Position numbers and translations under genes: made by a program. From Streptomyces diastatochromogenes (GTDB taxonomy: Bacteria; Actinomycetota; Actinomycetes; Streptomycetales; Streptomycetaceae): a DNA stretch of 64,000 nt. Where the stretch lies: the NCBI GenBank assembly GCA_026913215.1, contig JAPTYK010000001.1, positions 62,001 to 126,000 of the forward strand, given 5' to 3'. The notes beneath the pieces are model-generated. The model was given only the letters and a program-made list of their open reading frames with translations. It searched no databases and was not told the DNA's origin. Below, piece by piece: positions 9,292-17,870 of the stretch. Positions within the stretch are counted from its first letter, which is position 1. Each line of letters starts with the position of its first letter.

Positions 9292-10293
9292 ATGACCACT
9301 CGTGTTCTGGTGACCGGCGGCGCCGGTTTCATCGGCTCGCACTACGTGCGCACGGTGCTGGGCCCCGACGGTCCGGGGGACGTGTCGATCACCGTCCTGG
9401 ACAAGCTGACGTACGCGGGCAATCCCGCCAACCTCGACGAGGTGCGGGCGCACCCGGACTTCTCCTTCGTGCAGGGTGACATCTGCGATCCCGAGCTGGT
9501 CGACAAGCTGATGGCCGAGCACGCCCAGGTGGTGCACTTCGCCGCGGAGTCGCACGTCGACCGGTCGATCGACGGGGGCGCTGAGTTCGTGCGCACCAAC
9601 GTGGTCGGCACGCACACGCTCGTCGACGCGGCGCACCGGGCGGGCGTGGAGGTGTTCGTGCACGTGTCGACCGACGAGGTGTACGGGTCGATCGAGGAGG
9701 GCTCGTGGCCCGAGACCGATCCGCTGAGCCCGAACTCGCCGTACTCCTCCTCGAAGGCGTCGAGCGATCTGATCGCGCTGTCGTACCACCGTACGCACGG
9801 TCTGGACGTGCGGGTGACCCGGTGTTCGAACAATTACGGTCACCACCATTTCCCGGAGAAGCTGATCCCGCGGTTCGTGACCAACCTGCTGGACGGCGGG
9901 AAGGTGCCGCTGTACGGCGACGGGGGCAATGTCCGTGACTGGCTGCACATCGACGACCATGTGCGGGGCATCGAACTGGTCCGCACCCGGGGCCGTGCCG
10001 GTGAGGTCTACAACATCGGGGGCGGGACGGAGCTGTCGAACCGGGAGCTGACCGCGATGCTGCTCGCGGCGTGCGGGGCGAGCTGGGAGGAGAGCGTGGA
10101 GTACGTCGCGGACCGCAAGGGCCACGACCGGCGTTACTCGGTGGACTGCACGAAGATCCGTGAGGAGCTCGGGTACAAGCCACGGAAGGGGTTCGAGGAG
10201 GGGTTGGCCGAAACCGTTCAGTGGTACAGGGACAACCGGGCGTGGTGGGAGCCGCTCAAGGAGGCGGCCGACGGAGGTGGCGCCTCCGGTTGA
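9292..10293 (+). CDS. rfbB: dTDP-glucose 4,6-dehydratase
   Basis: Converts dTDP-glucose to dTDP-4-keto-6-deoxyglucose, the branch point used by the 2,3-dehydratase at 1226-2611. Intact, 333 aa. It carries TGGAGFIGSHYV for NAD binding, the conserved HFAAESHVDRSI, STDEVYGS with the catalytic TDE, the YSSSKASSD active-site Tyr/Lys motif and RCSNNYG. Start ATG 9292, preceded by GAGGAGATCCTGTC; a GTG 18 bp upstream overlaps the rfbA end and lacks a site. Cotranscribed with rfbA. Confidence 0.95.
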   Translation: MTTRVLVTGGAGFIGSHYVRTVLGPDGPGDVSITVLDKLTYAGNPANLDEVRAHPDFSFVQGDICDPELVDKLMAEHAQVVHFAAESHVDRSIDGGAEFVRTNVVGTHTLVDAAHRAGVEVFVHVSTDEVYGSIEEGSWPETDPLSPNSPYSSSKASSDLIALSYHRTHGLDVRVTRCSNNYGHHHFPEKLIPRFVTNLLDGGKVPLYGDGGNVRDWLHIDDHVRGIELVRTRGRAGEVYNIGGGTELSNRELTAMLLAACGASWEESVEYVADRKGHDRRYSVDCTKIREELGYKPRKGFEEGLAETVQWYRDNRAWWEPLKEAADGGGASG

Positions 10294-10301
10294 GTGAGAA
10301 C

Positions 10302-10320
10302 TTCACCCGCCTCCGGTGAA
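10302..10320. promoter_or_regulatory. Inverted repeat after rfbB
   Basis: TTCACC-7-GGTGAA lies 9 bp after rfbB and 88 bp before the small ORF at 10408. It is too short for a convincing terminator and could be an operator for the small-ORF/YcaO pair. Confidence 0.3.
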
Positions 10321-10407
10321 GGCGACACTGTCCGCGACCTGACTGACTCGCGAAGAATCCCGGCCATTGGAGCACAACGCCGACCACGTCAGTGAGGATC
10401 ATCTCCG

Positions 10408-10662
10408 ATGAGCCACGCCAGTGCCCTCGCCCCTCTTTCGGCACGCCTCACCGAGGCATTTCCCGCCCGTCCGCTCCTCGTGGTCGAACGCACGGACCAC
10501 ACCGTCGGCTCCACGGTGCTGTTCACGCTGTGCGCCGGCCCCGTCCCGGCGGCGCCGGGCGCGGCGGCGTTCACGCTGTGCGCCGCCCGCCCCCGCGCGC
10601 CTCTCCCCGCCCCGGTCTCCGCGTCCGTCGAGGGTGACGCGGTCGCGGGGACCTGGATATGA
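10408..10662 (+). CDS. Small protein coupled to YcaO gene; possible TOMM precursor
   Basis: 84 aa, GC-biased at third positions, and its TGA overlaps the ATG of the cyclodehydratase gene (ATGA), indicating translational coupling. Start ATG 10408 follows GTGAGGATC. I recognise no family. A direct 17-bp nucleotide repeat encodes two copies of FTLCA (VLFTLCAGPVP and AAFTLCAARPR), placing Cys and Thr in matching contexts in the middle of the protein. Cys, Ser and Thr are the residues YcaO cyclodehydratases convert to azolines, and precursor genes commonly sit next to them, so this is a precursor candidate. Against it: the C-terminus is long and Pro/Ala-rich with no typical cleavage site. An accessory protein is the alternative. 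Confidence 0.5.
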   Translation: MSHASALAPLSARLTEAFPARPLLVVERTDHTVGSTVLFTLCAGPVPAAPGAAAFTLCAARPRAPLPAPVSASVEGDAVAGTWI

Positions 10663-12942
10663 CCTCTGAGCCGTCCGTTCCCTGGAAATCCGCACGGGCC
10701 GCGCTGCGCGAGGGTTCGGCGCTGGTGGGTTTCCGGCGTCATCTGCGTCCGGCGACCGTCCCGGGTGAGGCGACGTATCTGGTCTCCCGCCAGGGCGTGA
10801 CCACCCTGCACGGTGTCCTGGCCGATGTGCTGGTTCCGCTGCTCGACGGTTCCCGGTCGGTCGCCGAGGTGCTGCGCGCCGCCTCGCCGGCGCTGAGCGC
10901 CGAGGAGACCGAGGACGGGCTGCGGCTGCTCGGCGAGGCGGGGCTGCTGCGCTTTCGCCATCCCGGTCTGGCGGCGGGCACCGACCCGGTCGCCGAGGCG
11001 TACTGGGACCTGGCCGGGCTGGACGGGGCCCGGGCGCGGCGGGCCTGGACTGTTCCCGGCTGCGGATCCTGCCGCTGGGCGATGTGGACGCCGGGCCGGT
11101 GCTGGCGGCCAGCGCGGAGTCCGGTCTGTCGGTGACCGAGTCGGACACCGACCTGACGCTGGTGCTGTGCGACGACTACCTCTCCCCGAGCTGGAGCGGG
11201 TCGACGCCGAGCACCGGGCGGCGGGCCAGCCGTGGCTGCTGACCCGGCTGTGCGGCTACGAGCCGTGGATCGGTCCGTTCTTCCGGCCGGGCGAGGGGCC
11301 GTGCTGGTCGTGTCTGGCCTACCGGCTGGAGCAGCACCGCGGGTACGAGGGGCCGCTGCAGCAGGCCCTGGGCCTGGACCGGCCGCTGGTGCGGCCGATC
11401 GCCTCGCTGTCGGCCGGGCGGGTGATGGCGGCGCAGAGCGCGGTGCTGGAGGCGGCCAAGTGGCTGGCCGGGCTGCGGTACGCCGATCAGGGCGCGCTGC
11501 GCACGGTGGACACCCTGAACCTGCGCACCCGGGTGCACGCGGTGTCCCGGATCCCCCAGTGCCCCTCCTGCGGCGAGCCCGGTCTGACCGGGCGGCGGGT
11601 GTGGGCGCCGTTCGTGCCGGTGTCGCGGACCAAGGCCGGGCAGGGCGGCGGGGACCGGGCGCTGAGCCCCGACCAGCTGCTGAGGCGTCACGCGCACCTG
11701 GTCAGCCCGATCACCGGGATCGTCCCGGTCCTCGAACCCTCCCCGGTGCGCCGGAGTTCGCCACCACCTATGTGTCGGGGCACAACCTGGCGATGCGCGA
11801 GCGCGGTCCTGCGGGCCTGCGTGCGCAGAGCGGCGGCAAGGGCCTGACCGACACCGAGGCCCGTACCAGCGCGCTGTGCGAGGCGGTGGAGCGCTACTGC
11901 GGCACCCGGCACGGGGACGAGCCGGTCGTGGTGGACACCCTGCGCGCGCTGGGCGAGCCGGCGCTGCACCCCAACGCCTGCCAGCTGTACGCCGAGGAGC
12001 AGTTCCGCGACCGGGAGCGGTGGAACCGCTCGGGCTCGCCGTTCCACCACGTGCCCGAGCCCTTCGACGCGGAGAGGCCGGTGGAGTGGACGCCGGTGTG
12101 GTCGCTGACCGGGCGGCGCCAGCGGCTGCTGCCGACCTCGATGCTGTACTTCACCTCCACCCCCGGCGCGCCGGGGCCGTACGCGGACTCCAACGGCAAC
12201 GCGGCGGGCAGCAGTCCGGAGGACGCCCTGCTGCAGGGGTTCATGGAGCTGGTGGAGCGCGACGCGGTCGCCCTGTGGTGGTACAACCGCACCCGGCAGC
12301 CGGGGATCGACCTGGACGCGTTCGGCGAGCCGTACATCGGGCGGCTGCGCGAGGGGTACCGCAGGATGGGCCGGGACCTGTGGGCGCTGGACCTCACCTC
12401 GGACTGGGGATTCCGGCGGTCGTGGCGGTGTCCCGGCGCACCGGGGCCCCAGTGAGGACATCGTCTTCGGTTTCGGCGCGCACTTCGACCCGGCGGTCGC
12501 GCTGCGCCGGGCGCTGACCGAGACGGGGCAGCTGCTGCCGGCGGTGAGCAGGGACCGGCCCGGCGGCGGTTACGGCATCACCGACGCGCTGCCGGTGCGC
12601 TGGTGGCGGCAGGCGACGGTGGCCAACCAGCCGTATCTGGCGCCCGATCCGTCCGTGCGGCCGCGGACTCCCGGGGACTGGGAGCACGTGCGGCGCGACG
12701 ATCTCCTCGACGACGTGGAGGCCGTCACCGCGCTGGTGGCCGCCAAGGGTATGGAACTGCTGGTGCTGGACCAGACCCGGCCGGACGTGGGCCTGCCGGT
12801 GGTGAAGGTGATCGTGCCGGGGCTGCGGCACTTCTGGGCGCGCTACGCGCCGGGCCGGCTGTTCGACGTGCCGGTCGCGCTCGGCCGGCTGTCGGCTCCC
12901 ACCCCCTACGAGAACCTCAATCCGATCCCGTTGTTCGTGTGA
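10659..12942 (+). CDS. Fused E1-like/YcaO cyclodehydratase (TOMM type)
   Basis: About 760 aa after correction of five or six frame changes (near 11045, 11178, 11745, 12412 and 12450). The first ~95 residues look like the winged-helix precursor-binding (RRE) part. The middle has GPCWSCLAYRL and QCPSCGEPG, the four-Cys zinc site of ThiF/E1-like partner domains. The C-terminal half is YcaO: SGGKGLTDTEARTSALCEAV, ERYCG, and NAAGSSPEDALLQGFMELVE, which hold the ATP and Mg ligands; it ends NPIPLFV, reminiscent of the PxPxP tail. Such fused C-D proteins use ATP to cyclise Cys/Ser/Thr in a peptide. No complete McbC/SagB dehydrogenase is in the window. Confidence 0.85.
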
Positions 12943-13099
12943 CGCCCGCGGTGCGCGGCGGCCGGTGCGCCCAGGGCGGGCCGGCCGCCGCCGGGGCCGC
13001 CGGGCGTCTCGCGCGGCAGGTCGGAGGGGGCCGGCGGGGCGACGGCGCGGGGACATGTCCGGTCCCGAAGATCACCACCGCGCATTCAGCCAACCTGCT

Positions 13100-13136
13100 T
13101 AGAATGTGGCCCGGTTGTTCGAATTGTCGTCGAGCC
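13100..13136 (+). promoter_or_regulatory. Promoter candidate of the sensor kinase gene
   Basis: TAGAAT (13100-13105) is a good -10 hexamer. Downstream, TCGAATT (13119) and TCGAGCC (13130) are spaced 11 bp, the SARP-heptad period, and lie between the -10 and the start codon at 13161. The second element could be chance. Confidence 0.35.
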
Positions 13137-13160
13137 ACGAGGGGAGCTGGGAGACAAGAG

Positions 13161-14411
13161 ATGGACGGCACCGGTCCGGACAGGTTCCCATCGCAGGCCA
13201 GCCCATCGCAGGACTACGGGAGCGTCGCCACCCGGACCGCCCGGGGCGTTCTGCTGGCCGCGCTGGCCTGTTATCTGGGCATCACGCTCCTCAACATCCT
13301 TTCCCAGTCGCTCGGCGCCTACGACCTGACCCGCGCGGTGGTCTGTCTGCTGCTGGTGTTCCTGTTACAACTCGTGCACTCCTCGCCCGGCATGTCCCGG
13401 GCCCGGCTGCGCACCAGGGTGCTGACGCTGGCGGCCCAGGCGGTGCTGTCCTACCTGCCGCTGGTCTGGTTCGGGGCGTTCTGGGGTGCGATGGCGGGGT
13501 TCTTCGCCGGGTCGCTGCTGCTGTTGCTGCGGCCGGCGGCGGGCTGGACGCTGTACGGGCTGACGGCGCTGAGCATGGTGGTGCCCGGGGTGGTGTACGA
13601 GCGCGGGGCCATCGACACGGTGTATCTGGTGCAGACGACCGCGCTGACGGGTCTGGTCGTCTACGGTCTGAGCCGGCTGACGAGTCTGGTCGACCAGCTG
13701 CACAAGGCGCGGGCCGATCTGGCGCGGCTGGCCGTGAGCAACGAGCAGTTGCGCTTCTCCCGGGACCTGCACGATCTGCTGGGGTACAGCCTGTCGGCGG
13801 TGACGCTCAAGAGCGAGCTGATACGGCGTCTGATTCCGACCAATCCGCACCGGGCGTGCGAGGAGGTCGACGAGGTCCTGGACATCTCCCGGCAGGCCCT
13901 GGCCGATGTGCGCCGGGTCGCCAGCGGGTACCGGGAGATGTCGCTGGTGTCCGAACTGGCGTCCGCCGAGTCGGTGTTGGCGGCCGCGGACGTCGAGGTG
14001 ACGGTCGACGTGCAGGACGGCCTGGAGCGGCTGGGGCTGGTGACCTCGACGGTGCTGGCCACGGTGCTGCGGGAGGGCGTGACGAATCTGCTGCGGCATT
14101 CCAAGGCCTCGCGGTGCTGGATCTCCGCCCGTGTGGAGGGGGACACGGTGCGGCTGGCGATCGTCAACGACGGCCTGGTGGGCTCCCAGCTGCGTTCGCC
14201 GCACAGCGGCAGCGGTCTGGGCAATCTGGAGCGGCGTCTTGAGGACATCGGCGGCCGGCTGGTCGCGCAGCGGCTGCCGGACGACTCCGACACCGACCTG
14301 TTCCGGCTCACGGCCGAGACGCCGATGGGCCGGGCGCGGGCCGAGGAGCGGCCCGCGGGCGTGATCGTGGGTGAAGAACGCGGCTGCGGCCGGGTGGAGG
14401 ACGTAGCGTAG
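13161..14411 (+). CDS. NarL/DesK-type sensor histidine kinase
   Basis: 416 aa, intact. Residues ~25-185 contain about five or six hydrophobic segments (for example GVLLAALACYLGITLL and GAMAGFFAGSLLLLL), so the sensor is membrane-embedded with no large extracellular domain. The HisKA_3 box is RDLHDLLGYSLSAVTLKSEL with the phospho-accepting His; the ATPase region has REGVTNLLRHSKAS (N box) and GSGLGNLERRL (G box). A TTA Leu codon at 13365-13367 (codon 69) makes translation dependent on the rare bldA tRNA, a common developmental check in Streptomyces. The partner regulator is 110 bp downstream. Start ATG 13161 follows GGGAGACAAGAG. Confidence 0.9.
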   Translation: MDGTGPDRFPSQASPSQDYGSVATRTARGVLLAALACYLGITLLNILSQSLGAYDLTRAVVCLLLVFLLQLVHSSPGMSRARLRTRVLTLAAQAVLSYLPLVWFGAFWGAMAGFFAGSLLLLLRPAAGWTLYGLTALSMVVPGVVYERGAIDTVYLVQTTALTGLVVYGLSRLTSLVDQLHKARADLARLAVSNEQLRFSRDLHDLLGYSLSAVTLKSELIRRLIPTNPHRACEEVDEVLDISRQALADVRRVASGYREMSLVSELASAESVLAAADVEVTVDVQDGLERLGLVTSTVLATVLREGVTNLLRHSKASRCWISARVEGDTVRLAIVNDGLVGSQLRSPHSGSGLGNLERRLEDIGGRLVAQRLPDDSDTDLFRLTAETPMGRARAEERPAGVIVGEERGCGRVEDVA

Positions 14412-14520
14412 GCGGCCGCGGCCGTGACCCCGCGGCGTCGGGGCGAGGCCGGCGGGCGGGGGCGCGGCGGGCGGGATCCGGCAAGATTCTGGTGAGTGGA
14501 AGAGACGGTGGACGGCGACG

Positions 14521-15129
14521 ATGATTCGGATCCTGCTGGCCGAAGACATGCACATGGTCCGGGGCGCGCTGGTGGCTCTGCTCAATCTGGAGGACGACCT
14601 GGAGGTGGTCGCCGAGCTGGAGCGCGGTGACCAGATCCTGGGCCTGGCCCGTGAGCACCGGCCGGACGTGGCGATCATCGACATCGATCTGCCCGGGATG
14701 GACGGGCTGAGCGCGGCCGAGCTGCTGCACGAGCGGCTGCCGGGGTGCAAGACGCTGATCCTGACCAGTCTGGGGCGTCCCGGGACGCTGCGCCGGGCGA
14801 TGTCGGCGCACGTGTCGGGGTTCTTGCTCAAGGACGCTCCGCCCAGTGATCTGGCGCAGGCGGTGCGCCGGGTGGTGACCGGGCAGCGGGTGATCGACCC
14901 GCAGCTGGCGCTGGCGGCCTGGGGCGGCAGCGAGAGCCCGCTGACCATACGGGAGACCGAGGTGCTGCAGATGGCGGCGCAGGGCTCGGAGCCGCAGGAG
15001 ATGGCCGCGCAGCTGCACCTGTCGGTGGGCACGGTGCGCAACTATCTGACCACGGTGGTGGCGAAGCTGAACGCGCGCAACCGGGTCGACGCGATCCGTA
15101 TCGCCCGGGAGTCGGGCTGGCTGGTGTAG
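14521..15129 (+). CDS. LuxR-type response regulator
   Basis: 202 aa, intact. Receiver domain with acidic pocket ED (8-9), phosphorylation site Asp54 (AIIDIDLPGMDG) and a Lys in SGFLLKDAPP; C-terminal LuxR helix-turn-helix SPLTIRETEVLQMAAQGSEP...HLSVGTVRNYLTTVVAKLNA. Partner of the kinase at 13161. ATG 14521 has no strong ribosome site. The gene ends 5 bp from the convergent gene at 15135. Confidence 0.92.
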   Translation: MIRILLAEDMHMVRGALVALLNLEDDLEVVAELERGDQILGLAREHRPDVAIIDIDLPGMDGLSAAELLHERLPGCKTLILTSLGRPGTLRRAMSAHVSGFLLKDAPPSDLAQAVRRVVTGQRVIDPQLALAAWGGSESPLTIRETEVLQMAAQGSEPQEMAAQLHLSVGTVRNYLTTVVAKLNARNRVDAIRIARESGWLV

Positions 15130-15134
15130 GGCGT

Positions 15135-15764
15135 TCAGCCCACGGGCACGGTCATGCCGGCGCCGGCCAGGTGGCCGAGGATCGCCAGGGTCAGTTCGGC
15201 GGGCAGCGGGGCGACGTCGACCAGGGCGTCGGGGGTGGTGGGCCAGGCCAGCAGGGACACCACCCACATCGCCTCGGGGCGGTGGATCTCCACCCGGTGC
15301 TGCAGGCTGTGGCATTGCAGCAGGAACGCGTTGCCGCGGACCGTGATGGTCACGTCGGTCCGCAGCCGCACCCGGCGCTGCGGGGGCACCATGGCCAGGG
15401 CGAAGCGGGCGGTGCGGGCCGCGGGCACGACGGAGAGCACCGGGCCCTTGAGGTCTTCCAGGGACAGGGTTCTGATCACCAGGTGGGAGATGCTGCGGAG
15501 CACCGACAGCACCGTGGTGTAGCTGTCCTGGCCGGCGGGGGCGTCGTCCTTGGGCTGGAGCAGGTTGGCGAGCCGGATGGGGCCCAGTTCCATCCGGTGC
15601 AGGGCCTCGGCCACGACGGTGGCGGGGGCCTCGATGCGCTCGGTGCCCTGCGGGCCGCTGAGCACCAGGTCCTGGCCCTCCTCGTCCCAGCCCACCGCCG
15701 TGTCCTCGCACAGGGACCACAAGTGGTGCAGGCGCAGGGGGGAGTCTTCCGGGGGCGGGATCAC
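15135..15764 (-). CDS. SagB-type dehydrogenase N-terminal-like protein
   Basis: About 210 aa from GTG 15762-15764, chosen because AGGAGG lies 10 bases upstream; longer in-frame versions back to 15905 lack a site and have atypical sequence. Two similar halves, each roughly LRLHHLW..VGWDEEGQDLVLSGPQG and RVRLRTDVTITVRGNAFLLQCHS, resemble the paired non-catalytic domains that precede the nitroreductase domain in actinobacterial SagB-type (azoline-oxidising) dehydrogenases. No FMN-binding nitroreductase domain follows: the gene ends against the response regulator. It may be a stand-alone peptide-recognition partner of the YcaO protein or a remnant. The family call rests on recalled pattern only. 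Confidence 0.5.
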   Translation of the reverse strand: MIPPPEDSPLRLHHLWSLCEDTAVGWDEEGQDLVLSGPQGTERIEAPATVVAEALHRMELGPIRLANLLQPKDDAPAGQDSYTTVLSVLRSISHLVIRTLSLEDLKGPVLSVVPAARTARFALAMVPPQRRVRLRTDVTITVRGNAFLLQCHSLQHRVEIHRPEAMWVVSLLAWPTTPDALVDVAPLPAELTLAILGHLAGAGMTVPVG

Positions 15765-15995
15765 CGACAGCACACCTCCTGGGGGTAGCGGGAGCCGACC
15801 GAAAGGCTGGCTCCTCCCCGCGGACACGCTCTCGCGCTCCAGTATGAATGCGCTTGCCGTGCGTTCAGCAGCGATGGACTCACACCGAAAACGTGAGGAA
15901 ATCATGGGGGTTCGCCCCGGCCGCCGCGAGGCCGGCGGGCCGCGGCGGGGCCGGGGCGGGGCCGGGGCGCCGGCCGGGGTGCCGGCCGGGGGCTG

Positions 15996-16055
15996 TCACA
16001 GCCGGGCGGCGAACCGGAAGATCGCGAACCGGGCGCGTGTCCAGAGCCTCGCCAT
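15996..16055 (-). CDS. Possible 19-aa cationic peptide
   Basis: MARLWTRARFAIFRFAARL, with GAGGGAGAGACATC directly before the ATG, so a good ribosome site. Five Arg alternate with aromatic and aliphatic residues. It lies on the same strand as, and 231 bp upstream of, the SagB-like gene and downstream of a SARP-like promoter at 16127-16170. It lacks Cys and Ser and has one Thr, so it is not a good heterocyclisation substrate. It could be a leader peptide, a small functional peptide or chance. Confidence 0.3.
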   Translation of the reverse strand: MARLWTRARFAIFRFAARL

Positions 16056-16126
16056 GATGTCTCTCCCTCGGGTCGGTCGGGCGACGGCGGCGGGGGCCGC
16101 CGGGCCGCTTCGGGCCGTGCGGGGCC

Positions 16127-16170
16127 AGTGTGGGACACCGGGGCGGGCGGGGATCTGGAGTGCGGCTTGA
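16127..16170 (-). promoter_or_regulatory. SARP-like heptads and -10 candidate before the 19-aa ORF
   Basis: Minus strand TCAAGCC (16170-16164), TCCAGAT (16159-16153), then 20 bp, then CACACT (16132-16127). The upstream part of this block is repeated in inverted orientation at 17850-17888, before the adenylation gene. Confidence 0.45.
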
Positions 16171-16191
16171 GGGGCGGTGTACGGGCAGGTC

Positions 16192-17121
16192 CTAGGCGGC
16201 GGGGCCGCCCCGGGGGCGGGTGCCGGCGGGGGTGTCCTGGTCGGCCTGGAGGCACTGTTCGAAGAAGGCCAGGGCGCGCAGGTGGTAGGCGCGGGCGGCG
16301 CGGCCGAGGCTGATGTTGTGGCCGGCGGCGGGCTGGCGTTCGATCTGCAGGAGGGGGGTCTTGGCCAGGCGGGCGGCCAGGTCGGCGAGGTCGGGTTCCT
16401 CGTGGCGCCACCAGGCCTCGTGGGCGGCGAAGGTCAGGCGCAGCGGGATGTCGATGTGGGGGGCGAGGTCGTCGAACATGCCGGGCCACAGGTCGACTTC
16501 GGCGGCTTCGCGGGGCGGGACGGGGGCGACGAGGTGTTCGGCGGCGCGGAAGGTGCCGGGCGGGTACAGGCCCAGGGGGCCCCAGTTGCGTTCCCAGTCC
16601 AGCCGGCGGCGCAGCCGGTTGCGTTCGCCCGGTCCGACGGCGTAGCGGTGGCCGATGCCGGAGGCGTCCAGGGCCAGCAGGCCGGGGGTGCGGGCGATGG
16701 TCGTCAGGGCGAGTTTGCCGCCGTAGGAGTGGGCCAGCAGCATCAGGCCGCGGCCGGTGGGGTGCTGGGCGGCGAAGGTGTCCAGGGCCGCGGTGAGGGC
16801 TTCGGCCTGCTCGGCGAGGGTGAGGCCGTCGGGCAGTTGGGTGGCGGAGTGGCCGTAGCCGGGGCGGTCCAGGGCCAGGACGGTGAAGCCGAGGCGGGCG
16901 CCGAGGGTGAGCAGGGACAGGTCGGGGTGGGCCTGTCCGTCGAAGTAGCCGGCGCGCATGCCGCCGCCGTGGACGGCGACGACCGTCGCCTTCGGTGGCT
17001 GGTCGGTGGGTTGGGCGAGGAGGCCGGACAGGGTCAGGCCGGCGGCGTCGAGCAGGATCGGGCGCACGCCGGCCGAGTGGGTCTGCGACGGTGCCCTGCG
17101 GCCGGTCGGGGACACGCTCAT
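16192..17121 (-). CDS. Alpha/beta-hydrolase, copy 2
   Basis: 309 aa, intact; close paralogue of 2779-3668. It keeps the HGGG oxyanion segment, DRPGYGHS, nucleophile elbow LLAHSYGG and catalytic-His region AAGHNISLG. The C-terminus is longer (DQDTPAGTRPRGGPAA). Start ATG 17119-17121 after AAAGGACCTTCCCCCCG. Downstream partner of SnoaL copy 2. Differences from copy 1 are few and conservative, so the two probably have the same or closely related substrates. Confidence 0.82.
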   Translation of the reverse strand: MSVSPTGRRAPSQTHSAGVRPILLDAAGLTLSGLLAQPTDQPPKATVVAVHGGGMRAGYFDGQAHPDLSLLTLGARLGFTVLALDRPGYGHSATQLPDGLTLAEQAEALTAALDTFAAQHPTGRGLMLLAHSYGGKLALTTIARTPGLLALDASGIGHRYAVGPGERNRLRRRLDWERNWGPLGLYPPGTFRAAEHLVAPVPPREAAEVDLWPGMFDDLAPHIDIPLRLTFAAHEAWWRHEEPDLADLAARLAKTPLLQIERQPAAGHNISLGRAARAYHLRALAFFEQCLQADQDTPAGTRPRGGPAA

Positions 17122-17228
17122 CGGGGGGAAGGTCCTTTGCCGGTCGGCGGTGCGGAAAAGAGAAAAAGGGGGGGGCCTGGCCGCCGGGGTGCCCGTGTCG
17201 GTGCGCCCCGGCGCCCGGGAGGGGTTTT

Positions 17229-17699
17229 TCAGGCGAGCTGGCGGGCGAAGGTGGCCATGTCGAAGTAGAGGGTCTCGTCGATCAGGACGTCGCCGTCGAA
17301 GTGGAAGAAGACCGCGACGGGGGCCTCGACGGTCTTGCCGCGGTTGGGTATGCCGCGCCAGTCGGCCTCCTGCTTGGCGCGCATCTGCGCCTCCAGGATG
17401 ACGGCGGTGGGGGTGTGGTGGACGTGGAACAGGTCGTGCTCGGGGTGCGGGAAGGCCCGCTGGAGCTCGGCGAAGTAGCCCTTCTTGATGGCCTCCTCGC
17501 CGATGAAGGGGCTCTCCTCGTAGGCCATGACCCGGTAGACGCCGCCGCGCGGGAAGGTGGCCAGGACGCCGTCGATGTCCCAGGCGGACTCGGCGATGGT
17601 GTGCTCCGCGACGACCGCCTCGCGCCTCTTGCGCAGTTCGGCGTCGGGCTGCGGCAGGTCCGCGCCGGGCAGCTGGAACGCGTGCTCCTCGGTGGCCAT
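17229..17699 (-). CDS. SnoaL-like (NTF2-fold) protein, copy 2
   Basis: 156 aa paralogue of 3719-4189, with changes such as KK to RR near residue 23 and ADHGLLHV to PEHDLFHV. Start ATG 17697-17699 by comparison with copy 1. The upstream leader also matches copy 1 (with 5 G instead of 4 just before the start), showing that promoter and leader were duplicated with the coding region. Function as for copy 1; unknown. Confidence 0.75.
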   Translation of the reverse strand: MATEEHAFQLPGADLPQPDAELRKRREAVVAEHTIAESAWDIDGVLATFPRGGVYRVMAYEESPFIGEEAIKKGYFAELQRAFPHPEHDLFHVHHTPTAVILEAQMRAKQEADWRGIPNRGKTVEAPVAVFFHFDGDVLIDETLYFDMATFARQLA

Positions 17700-17745
17700 A
17701 AGGGGGCTCCATTCAGACATCGGCTGGTTCGGGGTACGGGCAGCG

Positions 17746-17782
17746 ACGCTAGGGCCCGGTCCTCGGCTGTGCCTCGGACAGC
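17746..17782 (-). promoter_or_regulatory. Promoter of SnoaL copy 2 with two 11-bp repeats
   Basis: Same layout as 4235-4304 (TAGCGT on the minus strand at 17751-17746) but only two 11-bp units (17761-17771 and a diverged 17772-17782), against four or five in copy 1. The two copies may therefore differ in activation strength. Confidence 0.45.
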
Positions 17783-17870
17783 GGTGGAGCGGACGGGGCC
17801 GGCGGGCGGCCGGTTCGTTTCGGCCGGCCCGGTGTGTGTGCGGGGCGCCGACCTGCCCGTACACCGCCGC

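Noticed and set aside
12603..14411. 602-codon frame spanning the end of the YcaO gene and the kinase
   Set aside because: The part before 13161 is antisense-like or out-of-frame; the kinase has its own ATG with ribosome site and a -10 candidate at 13100.
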